A stretch of 64,000 nt of DNA from CAZIUL01 sp964542475 (GTDB lineage Bacteria > Planctomycetota > B15-G4 > CAYZWU01): positions 1 through 64,000 of the forward strand of contig CAZIUL010000023.1 in assembly GCA_964542475.1 (NCBI GenBank), given 5' to 3'. The notes below the pieces were generated by a model. The model made no database searches, was not told the origin of the DNA, and worked only from the letters and a program-made list of their open reading frames with translations. This document shows, in pieces, positions 16,640-26,415 of this stretch (positions within the stretch are counted from its first letter, which is position 1; the number at the start of each line of letters is the position of its first letter). The translations under genes were made by a program, and so were the position numbers.

Positions 16640-19344
16640 ACGAGCTGAACAAGGAACAGATCCTTTTTTTGTTGACCCTGGCGGTTCTCGGAGCCATGAC
16701 CTACTTCAGCATGGATGACCGCTACCATTCCGTTTCTTTCAGGGGAACTCCGAAAGCGTTGGAGCTGGAAGAGCTGCCGCCCTGGTCCGAGATCCAGTTC
16801 GCTGATGCGGACGCGGAGTTCTTTTCCAGGGAAGGGCGGAACATATTCGCGCCTCCAAGGGATTGGCTTCCGCTCGACCCGCTGATCATGGATGCCCCGC
16901 AGGATCTCGATCTGGCTGCTGTCGGACCTATGACCAGGCCCGGGCCCGGTGAGTGCGCGTTCGATATTTACCACTGGCTTCCAGGCCGGAGCAGCGTCCT
17001 GGAGGGGGAGCCTGAAAATCCTGTTGCAGGGGAGGGTGAGCTTCCTGTCGATGAAGACGCGCTGGAAGAGGAAGAGGAAGATGATACGGGTTCGTCAGGC
17101 CTGATCGAGTTTGATTTCGAGGGCGAGGAGATCGAGGAAGACCCGGAAGCCGCGTTGATGGCTTGCTACGACTGGATACGGATCAACGGTCAGATGGGCC
17201 GGATCTTCGGCTATATCCTGAACGATGACAAGTACTCGCTCACGGACCTGCAAAACAGGGATTCCGTCCGGTTCGAGCTGGTATCCACTGACAGCGGAAA
17301 GTCAATGGGGGTTCACGACTACACACGCGACCTCATACAGGAGTTTGGTTTCGCCGACACCGTGGTCAACCGGATCGAGCTCGCGATCCGCAAGATCAAT
17401 TTCAACGCGGGCAACCTTGCCACGATTCACGAAAAAGCTCTTTGGTGCCTCTCGTTGAGCGAAGAGGACAAAAAAGCCGTGGAATACGCGGAACAGCTCG
17501 TCAAAAAGGCCGTGGAGTTGGACCCGCTTTCCAAGGAATCGTACTGCCTCCTGGCGGATATCTACAAGCAGGCTTTCGATACGGAAAACCGCCTGAAAAT
17601 CCTGCGCTCAGCCATTGACAGGCGCCTCAAGGCCCCCGGGGTCTATGTCAGGTACGGCCGCCTGCTCAGGCAGTACGACATGAACGACGCTGCACTCGGC
17701 GCCTATCTGGAGGCTGAGCACATAGAGCCCAGGTATGCCGAAGCTCTCGCCTGCAGGGCTGAGCTCGCCTATGACAGCGGCGACTATGCAAGGGCGCTCG
17801 ATCTGTACGGGGAGGCCTGGCGTTCGCCCTCGTGGAGGTCTGAGATGAAAATGAAGGTGCTGCTCGGTGAGGGCCGCTGCCTTCTTGCGCTGAACAGGCT
17901 GGATGAGTGCGCCAACAAGACATCGAGAGCGGTCAACCTCGACGAAGAGAACGGAGATGCCTGGAGCCTGAAAGGCGGGTTGGCACTCGCCAAAGGTGAA
18001 ATTGAAGATTCGGAAGAGGCTTTTCGCAGGGCGGAAGAGCTGATGCCGGATCTGTCGGATCCGGTCTCGAACCTCGGGATCGCGCTGTTCAGGAAGATGG
18101 ACCGGGAGGGAGCGCTCAAGAAGTTCGAGGAAGCCGCAGCCATGGACCCATACAACTCATGCAGGCCCACAGCCGCGGCCGGGTTTCTGTACGAATGCCT
18201 AGGCGAAGACGAGCAGGCATCCACAGCCTATAAGAACGCTGTCACGATTGACCCGCGTGATTTTTACGCCATCTATTTGCTTGGCCGTGATTTGAGGAAG
18301 AGGGGTGATCTCGAGGCAGCGATCCCCATGCTCAAGAAGGCTCTACAGCTTAACGGCGGCATGAGGGAGATCCTCGGCGAACTGGGCCATTCCTGCCTTT
18401 TATCCGGGCTATACGAGGACTCCTCGTTTTATTTCGAAGAGTACCTCGATCGCGGCACCAGCGGTTACAGGCTCTTTTACCTGCTTGGTCTTGCGCTCAT
18501 GAACCAGGGGCGGGTGGATGACGCTGTTGAGCGGTTCGGGGAGGCCATTGAGATCTCCGACAAGAACCCAAGCCCGTTCAACGGCCTGGCATACGCCTTG
18601 TATACAAACGGTGATGTGGACGAGTCGCTCGAGGCTTTCGGCCGCGTCCTGCGCCTGTTCGACGAGAACTCCTCCGATCCCCGGTACGAATACGCGAAAC
18701 AATGGATGTCCAGGATAGAGGAGCACCGAAGGAAAAGCCAGTGGTTCGATACGTTCCAGCGCAACGAGATCGGGAACGAATGGAACCAGTACCAGCGGTG
18801 CGGACCGACAATCAAGCTGGTGAACAATCAGCTTGTGGTTTACGGGAACCAGAGACAGGATCAGCCGTACGAACGCACGGCGCTCAGGCGGTCCGTGGAA
18901 GGGCGAGAGTTCAGGGTTTTCGAGGCGGACTTGACAGCAGGCGGGGAGAACCAGGCGCGGATGGGGATTTTTGTCGGCCTCTACATAAGCCGCGGTGTCC
19001 AGGGCGATCTCACCAAGGCCGAGGTGGGCCTTGCATTGGAGCCGAACGGATCAATCGTGTACAACCTGGTGGACAGGAACAAGACGCTGGTCGACTGGGA
19101 GCGGGTAGAGCGCGAGAGGGTTGCTCCGGGCGAGACGGTAAGGCTGAAGATCGAGGTGATGGACTACGAGCAGGGCTACATCCGGCTTGCCCTGGACGGC
19201 GAATCCGTGCTCGACGATGATCTTGTTGTGGGCAGCCTCAAGAAGTGCAGCCGCCCCGTGCTTCTGGGCATCTTCGGTTCGGCACCCGGAAGCCGCACGG
19301 TGCACATGATCGCGGACAACGTGCGCGTGGTCAAGAGGTACTAA
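16636..19344 (+). CDS. Large bitopic TPR protein with C-terminal jelly-roll-like domain
   Basis: A 902-residue protein whose TTG start overlaps the preceding stop. A GGAGGAGCCGGAGAG run provides the ribosome-binding site. It has an N-terminal membrane helix (residues 8-24) and then GRNIFAPPRD, reminiscent of the segment before the HR domain in PilP/GspC proteins. An acidic stretch lies near 136-175 and about twelve TPR-like repeats span ~245-690 (for example GDAWSLKGGLALAKGEIED). The last ~190 residues look like a beta-sandwich (MGIFVGLYIS, IRLALDGESVL, HMIADNVRVV). By position it may stand in for the PilP/GspC clamp; that is inference. The TPR and TM assignments are firm. Confidence 0.7.
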   Translation: MNELNKEQILFLLTLAVLGAMTYFSMDDRYHSVSFRGTPKALELEELPPWSEIQFADADAEFFSREGRNIFAPPRDWLPLDPLIMDAPQDLDLAAVGPMTRPGPGECAFDIYHWLPGRSSVLEGEPENPVAGEGELPVDEDALEEEEEDDTGSSGLIEFDFEGEEIEEDPEAALMACYDWIRINGQMGRIFGYILNDDKYSLTDLQNRDSVRFELVSTDSGKSMGVHDYTRDLIQEFGFADTVVNRIELAIRKINFNAGNLATIHEKALWCLSLSEEDKKAVEYAEQLVKKAVELDPLSKESYCLLADIYKQAFDTENRLKILRSAIDRRLKAPGVYVRYGRLLRQYDMNDAALGAYLEAEHIEPRYAEALACRAELAYDSGDYARALDLYGEAWRSPSWRSEMKMKVLLGEGRCLLALNRLDECANKTSRAVNLDEENGDAWSLKGGLALAKGEIEDSEEAFRRAEELMPDLSDPVSNLGIALFRKMDREGALKKFEEAAAMDPYNSCRPTAAAGFLYECLGEDEQASTAYKNAVTIDPRDFYAIYLLGRDLRKRGDLEAAIPMLKKALQLNGGMREILGELGHSCLLSGLYEDSSFYFEEYLDRGTSGYRLFYLLGLALMNQGRVDDAVERFGEAIEISDKNPSPFNGLAYALYTNGDVDESLEAFGRVLRLFDENSSDPRYEYAKQWMSRIEEHRRKSQWFDTFQRNEIGNEWNQYQRCGPTIKLVNNQLVVYGNQRQDQPYERTALRRSVEGREFRVFEADLTAGGENQARMGIFVGLYISRGVQGDLTKAEVGLALEPNGSIVYNLVDRNKTLVDWERVERERVAPGETVRLKIEVMDYEQGYIRLALDGESVLDDDLVVGSLKKCSRPVLLGIFGSAPGSRTVHMIADNVRVVKRY

Positions 19345-19356
19345 AGGAGGCGCTCG

Positions 19357-19989
19357 ATGATAAAGCGACCCGTTTCAGGATTCACCCTGATCGAAATACT
19401 GGTGGTCATCACCATAATAGGCCTTCTGATCGCTGTCTCGGGCGGGGCGTACATGAAATACACCGAAACCGCCTATTCCGCGAAAACACGCGCCTTTATC
19501 ACCGAGCTGGAAGGGTATGCCGACGCTTACAACGACATCAAGGGGGACTACCCTCCTTCATCGCTTAATAGCCTGAACCTTGTCACCACGGGCGACGATT
19601 CGAACGAGGGCATCGAGGCTTTCGTGCAGGCCATCTATGCGGCGGACTACAGCGGCCACAGGCCGGATTCCACCTCTGACCTGATAAACACAGATGAAGA
19701 CGATGCCGACAAGAAACGGACCGTCTTTGGATTTCCAGCGCTGCTGGAGTTTCAGGATTCCTGGGGAAACCCCCTGATTTACATCCAGCACACGGATTAC
19801 GACAAAAGCTTCACCTACTTTATTGATGGGCCGTATGGGCTGGATACGATCGAGGTCTCCGCCCTCAAGAACCCGAGGACGGGAACGTATTACAGGTTCG
19901 AATCGTGCCAGATCATTTCGTTGGGCCCTGACGGCATATTCAATACCGATGACGACGAGTGCAACTTCGATAGAGTTCTGGACGATTGA
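19357..19989 (+). CDS. gspG: Major pseudopilin, GspG-like
   Basis: Type IV pilin-like subunit of a type II secretion-like pseudopilus. The short basic leader MIKRPVSG is followed by the prepilin peptidase site G/FTLIE with the conserved Glu at +5, and a hydrophobic helix (ILVVITIIGLLIAVSGGAYM). The C-terminus SLGPDGIFNTDDD matches the calcium-binding signature of GspG. At 210 residues it is longer than a typical GspG (about 140-150), with extra sequence in the middle (residues ~65-125). A strong AAAGGAGG lies before the ATG. A dispersed repeat separates it from the next pseudopilin gene. Confidence 0.9.
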   Translation: MIKRPVSGFTLIEILVVITIIGLLIAVSGGAYMKYTETAYSAKTRAFITELEGYADAYNDIKGDYPPSSLNSLNLVTTGDDSNEGIEAFVQAIYAADYSGHRPDSTSDLINTDEDDADKKRTVFGFPALLEFQDSWGNPLIYIQHTDYDKSFTYFIDGPYGLDTIEVSALKNPRTGTYYRFESCQIISLGPDGIFNTDDDECNFDRVLDD

Positions 19990-20000
19990 CGCGAAGTTAG

Positions 20001-20084
20001 TTGAGGATCGTCTCCCTGCATGAAACGCAGCATGAGCGCAGGTTAAGGTGCCGCAGCAGAAGAGGATGAAATATGCGGGTTAGG
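20001..20084. repeat. Dispersed intergenic repeat, copy 2
   Basis: An 84-bp match to the repeat at 6971 and 26416, from TTGAGGATCGTCTCC to GAAATATGCGGGTTAGG, filling the gap between the GspG-like and GspH-like genes. It ends about 28 bases before the next start codon, so it lies in that gene's leader. Confidence 0.8.
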
Positions 20085-20112
20085 GTATGCGAAGCGGATT
20101 TTGTGTCCTGAG

Positions 20113-21141
20113 ATGAAAATGATTTTTTCTCTTTCTCCATCCGAAAGATCGGGGTTCACGCTCCTCGAGATCATGGTGGTTCTTTTGATCATGTCCATGC
20201 TTCTCGGTCTCGGTGTCGGAGCGTTTTCCAAGGTTGGAAGCGGGCCCAGCCTGGCGCTCGGCCGGATAAAGAACGTGGTGCGCACCGCACGCTACCATGC
20301 GATCAGGGAAAAGGCGCCGGGTTCCGTGAGGATCGACGTCGATCACGGTGTTATCGTGGGGATGGGCTGGAGGAACGTGGGCTGCTGGCACTTCGAGGAT
20401 GTGTCTGACAGCGCCTCCTTCGGTTTCCCTGTCGAGGCTGTGCTGGGCGGGGCAACGCTCAGCGGGATGGGAGTGATCGGCAGCGCGCTGGACCTTCGCG
20501 CAAACAGCGCCGGGAGCGGCTCGAAGGTGTTTGTTCCATCGAGCCCTTCCCTTGGATCCGTGGATGGGGTCGCCTTGGAAGCGTATGTTTACCAGGAGGT
20601 GCCCGGGCCTTGCACGATCATTTCCAAGGGCAAGGCGTACCGGCTGGATGTGGATGAGGAAGGAAGGCTCAGAGCGGCTCTTACGCTGATGAAGGGAGGC
20701 CCGTCCAGCGGGGAACCCGGCGAGGAGGTGTCGCTCACGAGCGACTCCTTTGTCATGCCGGCACGCAGGTGGGTGCGGGTCGGGCTCCAGTTCAACGGAT
20801 ACTCCTTCTATCTCCTTGCGCATGGAATCGTGAGGAACCGCGAGCAGTTCAAGAACCGCAGGATGCTCTACCCGCACACGAGCGCCCCGATAATGATAGA
20901 TTCCGGTGAGACGAGGATGAACGGTCTCATGGACGAGCTCCGGATCTCGGCCGCGGCGCTCGACGACGAGAATCCATTTCACGAATCGATCCGGCTTCTG
21001 GGCAAGACAAGAACCGTTCATTTCGATTCGAAGGGGATGCTCAACAAGGATTTTCACACCAAACCAGTGCAGATCGAGTTTTTTCACGGTGAGGCCGTGC
21101 GTTACAAGGTGACGATCGGTCTCCTTGGAGAGGTGAAATGA
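20113..21141 (+). CDS. GspH-like minor pseudopilin carrying a LamG-like domain
   Basis: A 342-residue pseudopilin. The leader ends PSERSG, with the cleavage site G/FTLLE and a hydrophobic helix (IMVVLLIMSMLLGLGVGAF). Residues ~90-290 read as a laminin-G/concanavalin-like module: CWHFEDVSD, GSALDLRANS, VALEAYVYQ, IISKGKAYRLDVDEEGRL and the family hallmark GLMDELRISAAAL. This replaces the normal small GspH head. The start used is the ATG at 20113; a TTG at 20101 and an ATG at 20119 are in frame. The stop overlaps the next start (ATGA). Confidence 0.8.
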   Translation: MKMIFSLSPSERSGFTLLEIMVVLLIMSMLLGLGVGAFSKVGSGPSLALGRIKNVVRTARYHAIREKAPGSVRIDVDHGVIVGMGWRNVGCWHFEDVSDSASFGFPVEAVLGGATLSGMGVIGSALDLRANSAGSGSKVFVPSSPSLGSVDGVALEAYVYQEVPGPCTIISKGKAYRLDVDEEGRLRAALTLMKGGPSSGEPGEEVSLTSDSFVMPARRWVRVGLQFNGYSFYLLAHGIVRNREQFKNRRMLYPHTSAPIMIDSGETRMNGLMDELRISAAALDDENPFHESIRLLGKTRTVHFDSKGMLNKDFHTKPVQIEFFHGEAVRYKVTIGLLGEVK

Positions 21142-24100
21142 TGGCACTTGGACTTTTTATGGCGGGGGGGCGCGGTTTCGCGGCGTTTAACCGGCGCGCG
21201 GAACGAGGCGTGGCCCTGATAACGGTTATCGTTGTGCTGCTGGCACTTGTGATAATCGCCACACCTTTCAGCATCTCCATGCGTAACCACAGCGAGGCGT
21301 CCACAGATCTTTTGAACAGGACAAGGGCGCTGAAGGAGTGCGAGGCGCTCAGGAACATCGCGCTGGAAAAGCTGAAAGAGACACACGAGGCCATAGATTC
21401 GCTGACTCCTTATTACGATGATGCTTCCGAGTGGGATGTGCCGTTCGAAGACATTCCCTTCGGGTTCGATGTTTCAAACCCCAGGGGCAAGATCTGGTCG
21501 CTTCGCTCGCATGACCTCCAGGGAAGGGTCAATCTGAACGGCGCTTCTGTTTTTCTGGTGGCCAACCTGCTGAACCAGAGAACACAGCTTATGGAGCCGC
21601 TGCAGCCGGAATCGATCAGCGCTAAAGTGTCCGGGGTAGACGGTTTCCCTGAAGCGGGCATCTTGTGGATCGAGGGGGAGGGGCTTTTGTACACCTCACG
21701 ATCCGATGACTCGTTCGAAGAGCTGGACAGGGAGATAGAGCTGCCCACTCTCGAGAACAACATCCGGGCCATCCATTCGGCAGGCGCCGAAGCCGTGGGT
21801 TATCCCGCGTTTCTGATCGCCACATACTGTTACAAGTGGATCACGGGCGAAATCAGCCTTTTCCCCACGATCGAATCGGTGAGGAACATCGCGATCTTCG
21901 GCGAGGAAAGCCTCGCCAGAAGCAAGCTGGAAAGCATCAGGGAGCTGGTCACCGTGCGTTCCGGTTTTCCCGGCGGATACAGGTTCGTGAACCCCCAGCG
22001 GATCCTCGGCTTCGGCACCGGCGACAGCAGGGATGCGCTGATCGTGGGGTGTGCAAGGTACATTGCACCGGGCAGCGTTGTGCGGGTAAGCTGCGGCGAG
22101 GATATTCACATCTCAATGGTTGTTCGGTCAAAACCCCTGGATGACCGGTCATGGTCGCTGCTGCTTCAGGAGCCCATGCCTTTTGAAACGGAAGGTGGCG
22201 AGACTGGCACCTTGGATGTGCTGGCCCGGCACCCTGTGAACATCAATACCGCGCCGGTCGAGGTTATAGAAGCTCTCATCACCGGGCTTTCGCTGACCGA
22301 TCTGGGCGAGGAGTGGGTCGAGTCTTTCACGATGGAGGATGAGGCTGACAGAGCAGGAGAGGAAGGCGGTTACCTTTCCGGGCTTCTGGAGAGCATGACC
22401 GGCGCAACAACCGCAGGCGGAGGCGGCAGCAGCAGCATCCGCAGCAAGGATGCCTGCGCTGTTGCCAAAGCCATAGCGGCGGAGCCTGTCAAGAGCTTCC
22501 AGGATCTCAACTCTCGCCTCGCCTCGCTGACCGAGGCCGATCAAGCTGTTCTTTCCGAAAACCAGAGATGGGCGATAATGCTGAACGCGCTCAACTCAAA
22601 CGATGCCTTCGTACATTGCGGCACCGCGCCGTTCTGCTTCACATCAGAGGGCTGCTTCAGCATAGACACCGCGGTATCAAACAACTACGAGGGCTCGGGC
22701 CGCGAAAAAGCGCACCAGTTCATGCGCGACCTGGCGTGCGTGGCGCCTTCAGGGCCTCTGCTCGCCGTTTTTTCGAACCAGAAGGATTTCGAAAGCCAGC
22801 GCCGCCTCACGAGGGAGGGGCGTCATTACATCACTTTTCCCGAGAACCTGCACCGGCCCGAAGCCGGCAACAGCCCTCCATCGTCAGCGCCGTCGATCCT
22901 GATCGGGAACAAGGCCCCGTCCGAGGATCGCAAAAAGAGCGGCCTGCAGCTCGCACCCGCACTAGTGGATGCGGCAAGAACACTTCATTTCGACGCAACG
23001 GACAGGCCGTATTTCAATGAGGGGAGCGTGGCCCTTCTTCCGCCGACCAGGGACAGCGGCTTTTCTCCTGTTTTCGAGTATCCCCTGGGGTTTCGCACCG
23101 GTGAGAATCTGCTCGTGCTCGAGCCCTCGGAGGATCCGGCTTCGATCCTGGGTGGAGCGTACGCAAGGGTCTACCCTTTTTCGATCGAGTTCTGGTACCG
23201 GTTCGACGACATCAAGGGCGAGCATCTTATCTTTGACTGCGGCCTGGAGGGGCGGGAGGAGAACAACAGGATATACCTCTTCTACGACGGGAAAAAGCTC
23301 AGGTTCCGCGTGTCCGATGTGACGATCCCCACATCCACGCTGAACAGCGACGATCCCATCGAGCACGCGGAGATCAGCTACGATTTTCATGACCTGCCCC
23401 TTCAGGAGGGGGTCTTTTACCACATCGCATGCATGACATCGGGCACGCTGCCTTCGGACCTGTGCATGTTTATAGACGGTGTCCCACGCGGAAAGAGGTC
23501 CTTTCAGACGCGGCTGTCCGGGCCGCTTGCCTCGGCTGCCCAGTCCGGCGGGGTTGGTGTTCAGAGCTCGTCGGACACTCTGTCGGTGAAGGATTCGACA
23601 TCTTTTCCGCATAGAGGCGTGGTGAGGATCGGCCAGGAGATCATCGAATACACCTCCAGGAGCAATGACGAGTTCATCGTGGATTCGTCGGATTTCGATC
23701 CGTTCGGGGGCAGGGGGAGAAGAGGCACCGTTCCGCCGGATCACGAGGAAACCGAGACGGTGGAGCTGTACGGGTACACCTGTGCGCTACGCTCCGAGAT
23801 CATCCCAAAGGGCGACATGCAGCTCGGCGATGCGTTGGGACGTTTCTGGGTGGCCATAGTGGATGAGGAAGGCGGGGGGCTCAAAACGAAGGACATCGAG
23901 GTCGCGCCGCCCCCGGAGATCGGGGCTTACAAACCTAGGAGGGCGGGGTCGGGGTTTTACACCGATTCCGAAGCCACTACTCTGCCGCTGAAAAACATGG
24001 ATGACACCGCGCTTGGCGAGGAAGGGATGAACGCCTTTTCAGCGGGCGGAGGTTATGCCGTGGTGTTCACGGAGTTCGGCACCAAGTTCAGCATCCGGTT

Positions 24101-26321
24101 TCTCAACGACAACCAGGGGCAGAAGGACCAGGACTACTCGATCTTGGCGGGGGACGAGTGGCGGCCGCTGACTCCCACCGGTTTTTTCGTGAACGGTTTT
24201 ACCGTGATGAAGTACAAGAGCTTTAACGGCAGCACACTCGAGGGTGTCTCCTGGGGATGCAGCGGAGGGTATCCCGAGGGCCAGCCAAAAGGTTTCATGA
24301 AGGGCGAGGCCGAGGGGGACGGCGAAGGCGGCGGGACCGAGCCCGGGCTGGGGAGCGGCGATGATACCGGCGGGACGGGTTTTCTGGCAAAACGCTGTTT
24401 CGTGACCAAGTACGAGCAGGGCTTCTATTCGCAGAACAGCGGCAATAACAACAACTCCGAAGAGGTCGTCGATTTCGAGGAGGCCAGGGTCTTTGTGGTC
24501 CCTATCTCCATAAAGCTGAACTCGGGCGCCGGCAGCCTGTTCGAGAGTTTTTACTCCTTTCCCAACAATCCGGGCGAACCCAGGCCCGAGATGATCCAGA
24601 TCGGGATCGATTTCAACGGGACCGGCAAGGACGAGACCGAGTGGGTCAGGTACGACAGCGTTGAGGGCGACATGTTCTGCAGGGAGCACCCGAAAGCGAT
24701 CAGGCTCATCGGCAACTGGCTCTATCCCAAACCGCTGAACAAGATCAACCTGGAATCCCCGCTCGAAAACGATACAACGTCCGATCTCATCAACCGGGAG
24801 ATCGATTTCAGGGCTCAGCACGGGACCCGGCACTCATCGCACTCCGCTGGCTCGCAGGTGCTGCCCGTGTTTCAGGCGAGCATCACATCCACGGCAAGGC
24901 CGGGCAGGCATGACAACATAACGCTAGTGCCTTACGACGAGGAAGGCAGCGAGCCGGAAGCGGCTGTGATCAATTTTTGCAACTGCAACGGCAGTCCCGA
25001 GGGCGGCCCCTACACCGATCCGTACCACGGCTTTTGCGCGATGATCGGGCTTCGCAGCGGAGTGATGGGCGATTACGTGCGCCAGGATTTCGATTACAGC
25101 CAGCTCAGGGATGATATTGCGAGCGGGTCTATCGGCGATGCACTGAGCACGGCATGGGCCATCGAGTCAAGGGACATGACCAGGATTGTCAAGTTCCCTT
25201 CGGGAGAGCTGCCTGACAAGATACCGGACATGTTCGTGATTGGCGGCGACCTGTTTCTTGCGCCGTCACCTTCTCCGGGCTGCATCGACGAATGGACGTT
25301 CAAGCCGTTCAAGACACCGTGCCCGGGCAGCACGGAGATTCCCAGTTTCGCCCGGTTCGTTCTTGCCAGAGAGCTGGAAGCGGACGAGGATGACGAGCTC
25401 GAGCTTTTTGACAACGCACTCCGCTTCAACCGCCAGATGCTCCGCCACGACCTGCTCGAACCTTTCGAGATCCTGAAGTCGCTCCCGGAGGACGCCGGGC
25501 TTCTGCTCATCGGGGACGAGATCATCGCATACACCGACGTGGACTGGGAGGAGGGAGTCATCACGTTTGCTCCTGAAGGCAGGGGCTTGTTCGGAACCGA
25601 ACCGGGCTATCATGCGGTGTGGGAACCGGTTGTTCTTTTGAACTTTCCGGAGCTATCCATCCTCGACGCATCCCTTGATGAGGACGGCTGCGATCTTTTC
25701 CTGAAGGACACAAGCGGTTTCCCGTTCGAGGGGATGGTGCTGATAGACGAGGAGGTCGTCGGGTATACCAGGAACGAGGAAGGCCTGCTCACGATGCCGT
25801 GTGTTTCGTCCGGCTTCCACAGCAGGCACGGGCTGCTGCGGGGCAGGTACGGCACAGGGCGGCTGCTCCACACGGCAGGGGCTTTGGTGTACAGCCTCCC
25901 GTACAGGTACCCGGACCTTTACACGCCAGGCGCGAATCCGCCCGAGGCGGCTTATTTCCCGTTCAGCATAAGTGCGCCGGGCGGGTACTACAGCAGGGTG
26001 CACTGGGTGGAGGAGCTTCAGGGCGACGGCGCTGACCTGGCGGTACTTGTCCGGGTTGGCGGCCGCGGAGACTGGGCGGCAGCCCCTTCGGAAAGCGAGG
26101 ATATCTTTCTTTTCGAGGAAGTGGACACGCCGGACAGGATGAACAGCGTATTGAGGCAGGGACGAAGAATAGACCTTCGGGTGTACACGCGATACCACGA
26201 GGGCGCGTTCGATCCGTTGGATTTCGCATCGAACAGGTGGAAGTACTCGCCTGTTCTGAAGACAATGGCAGTGGAGTATGTGCAGCCGACTCGCATCATG
26301 CGCCACGAGGAATGGCAGTAG
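21138..26321 (+). CDS. Giant GspK-like pseudopilin, 1727 residues
   Basis: Very large exported protein with a GspK-type N-terminus. The leader ends RRAERG, followed by VALITVIVVLLALVIIATPF, which lacks Glu at +5 as GspK does. The helix-hairpin-helix-like HPVNINTAPVEVIEAL near residues 360-376 is a second GspK hallmark. A LamG-like beta-sandwich lies at about 675-790 (FSIEFWYRFDD, CMFIDGVPRGKRS). Four copies of a short module with consensus FPxxGxxxIxxExxxYT occur near residues 166-194, 813-878, 1448-1500 and 1515-1587. A Gly/Glu-rich linker is near 1055-1080. Ordinary GspK proteins have about 300 residues, so most of this protein is added surface sequence. It overlaps the upstream gene by ATGA. 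Confidence 0.8.
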   Translation: MMALGLFMAGGRGFAAFNRRAERGVALITVIVVLLALVIIATPFSISMRNHSEASTDLLNRTRALKECEALRNIALEKLKETHEAIDSLTPYYDDASEWDVPFEDIPFGFDVSNPRGKIWSLRSHDLQGRVNLNGASVFLVANLLNQRTQLMEPLQPESISAKVSGVDGFPEAGILWIEGEGLLYTSRSDDSFEELDREIELPTLENNIRAIHSAGAEAVGYPAFLIATYCYKWITGEISLFPTIESVRNIAIFGEESLARSKLESIRELVTVRSGFPGGYRFVNPQRILGFGTGDSRDALIVGCARYIAPGSVVRVSCGEDIHISMVVRSKPLDDRSWSLLLQEPMPFETEGGETGTLDVLARHPVNINTAPVEVIEALITGLSLTDLGEEWVESFTMEDEADRAGEEGGYLSGLLESMTGATTAGGGGSSSIRSKDACAVAKAIAAEPVKSFQDLNSRLASLTEADQAVLSENQRWAIMLNALNSNDAFVHCGTAPFCFTSEGCFSIDTAVSNNYEGSGREKAHQFMRDLACVAPSGPLLAVFSNQKDFESQRRLTREGRHYITFPENLHRPEAGNSPPSSAPSILIGNKAPSEDRKKSGLQLAPALVDAARTLHFDATDRPYFNEGSVALLPPTRDSGFSPVFEYPLGFRTGENLLVLEPSEDPASILGGAYARVYPFSIEFWYRFDDIKGEHLIFDCGLEGREENNRIYLFYDGKKLRFRVSDVTIPTSTLNSDDPIEHAEISYDFHDLPLQEGVFYHIACMTSGTLPSDLCMFIDGVPRGKRSFQTRLSGPLASAAQSGGVGVQSSSDTLSVKDSTSFPHRGVVRIGQEIIEYTSRSNDEFIVDSSDFDPFGGRGRRGTVPPDHEETETVELYGYTCALRSEIIPKGDMQLGDALGRFWVAIVDEEGGGLKTKDIEVAPPPEIGAYKPRRAGSGFYTDSEATTLPLKNMDDTALGEEGMNAFSAGGGYAVVFTEFGTKFSIRFLNDNQGQKDQDYSILAGDEWRPLTPTGFFVNGFTVMKYKSFNGSTLEGVSWGCSGGYPEGQPKGFMKGEAEGDGEGGGTEPGLGSGDDTGGTGFLAKRCFVTKYEQGFYSQNSGNNNNSEEVVDFEEARVFVVPISIKLNSGAGSLFESFYSFPNNPGEPRPEMIQIGIDFNGTGKDETEWVRYDSVEGDMFCREHPKAIRLIGNWLYPKPLNKINLESPLENDTTSDLINREIDFRAQHGTRHSSHSAGSQVLPVFQASITSTARPGRHDNITLVPYDEEGSEPEAAVINFCNCNGSPEGGPYTDPYHGFCAMIGLRSGVMGDYVRQDFDYSQLRDDIASGSIGDALSTAWAIESRDMTRIVKFPSGELPDKIPDMFVIGGDLFLAPSPSPGCIDEWTFKPFKTPCPGSTEIPSFARFVLARELEADEDDELELFDNALRFNRQMLRHDLLEPFEILKSLPEDAGLLLIGDEIIAYTDVDWEEGVITFAPEGRGLFGTEPGYHAVWEPVVLLNFPELSILDASLDEDGCDLFLKDTSGFPFEGMVLIDEEVVGYTRNEEGLLTMPCVSSGFHSRHGLLRGRYGTGRLLHTAGALVYSLPYRYPDLYTPGANPPEAAYFPFSISAPGGYYSRVHWVEELQGDGADLAVLVRVGGRGDWAAAPSESEDIFLFEEVDTPDRMNSVLRQGRRIDLRVYTRYHEGAFDPLDFASNRWKYSPVLKTMAVEYVQPTRIMRHEEWQ

Positions 26322-26400
26322 CCCGCTTATTTCATACTCTTCGTCGCGAGATGCCGTAAACTGTGTTGTGGCAAGGCGCATGCCAGGAGACGACCGCAGG
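26322..26400 (-). repeat. Dispersed intergenic repeat, inverted copy
   Basis: Read on the minus strand this is another copy of the dispersed repeat: GTCGTCTCCTGGCATGC, then CAGTTTACGG, then GAGTATGAAATA. It sits head to head with the plus-strand copy that follows. The centre of symmetry is GCCTGTTAATTACAGGC, and the whole block 26322-26495 is an imperfect palindrome of about 170 bp. Confidence 0.75.
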
Positions 26401-26415
26401 CCTGTTAATTACAGG

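Noticed and set aside
19891..19915. GGTTCGAATC, resembling a tRNA T-arm
   Set aside because: It lies inside the GspG-like gene and no acceptor, D or anticodon arm can be formed around it.
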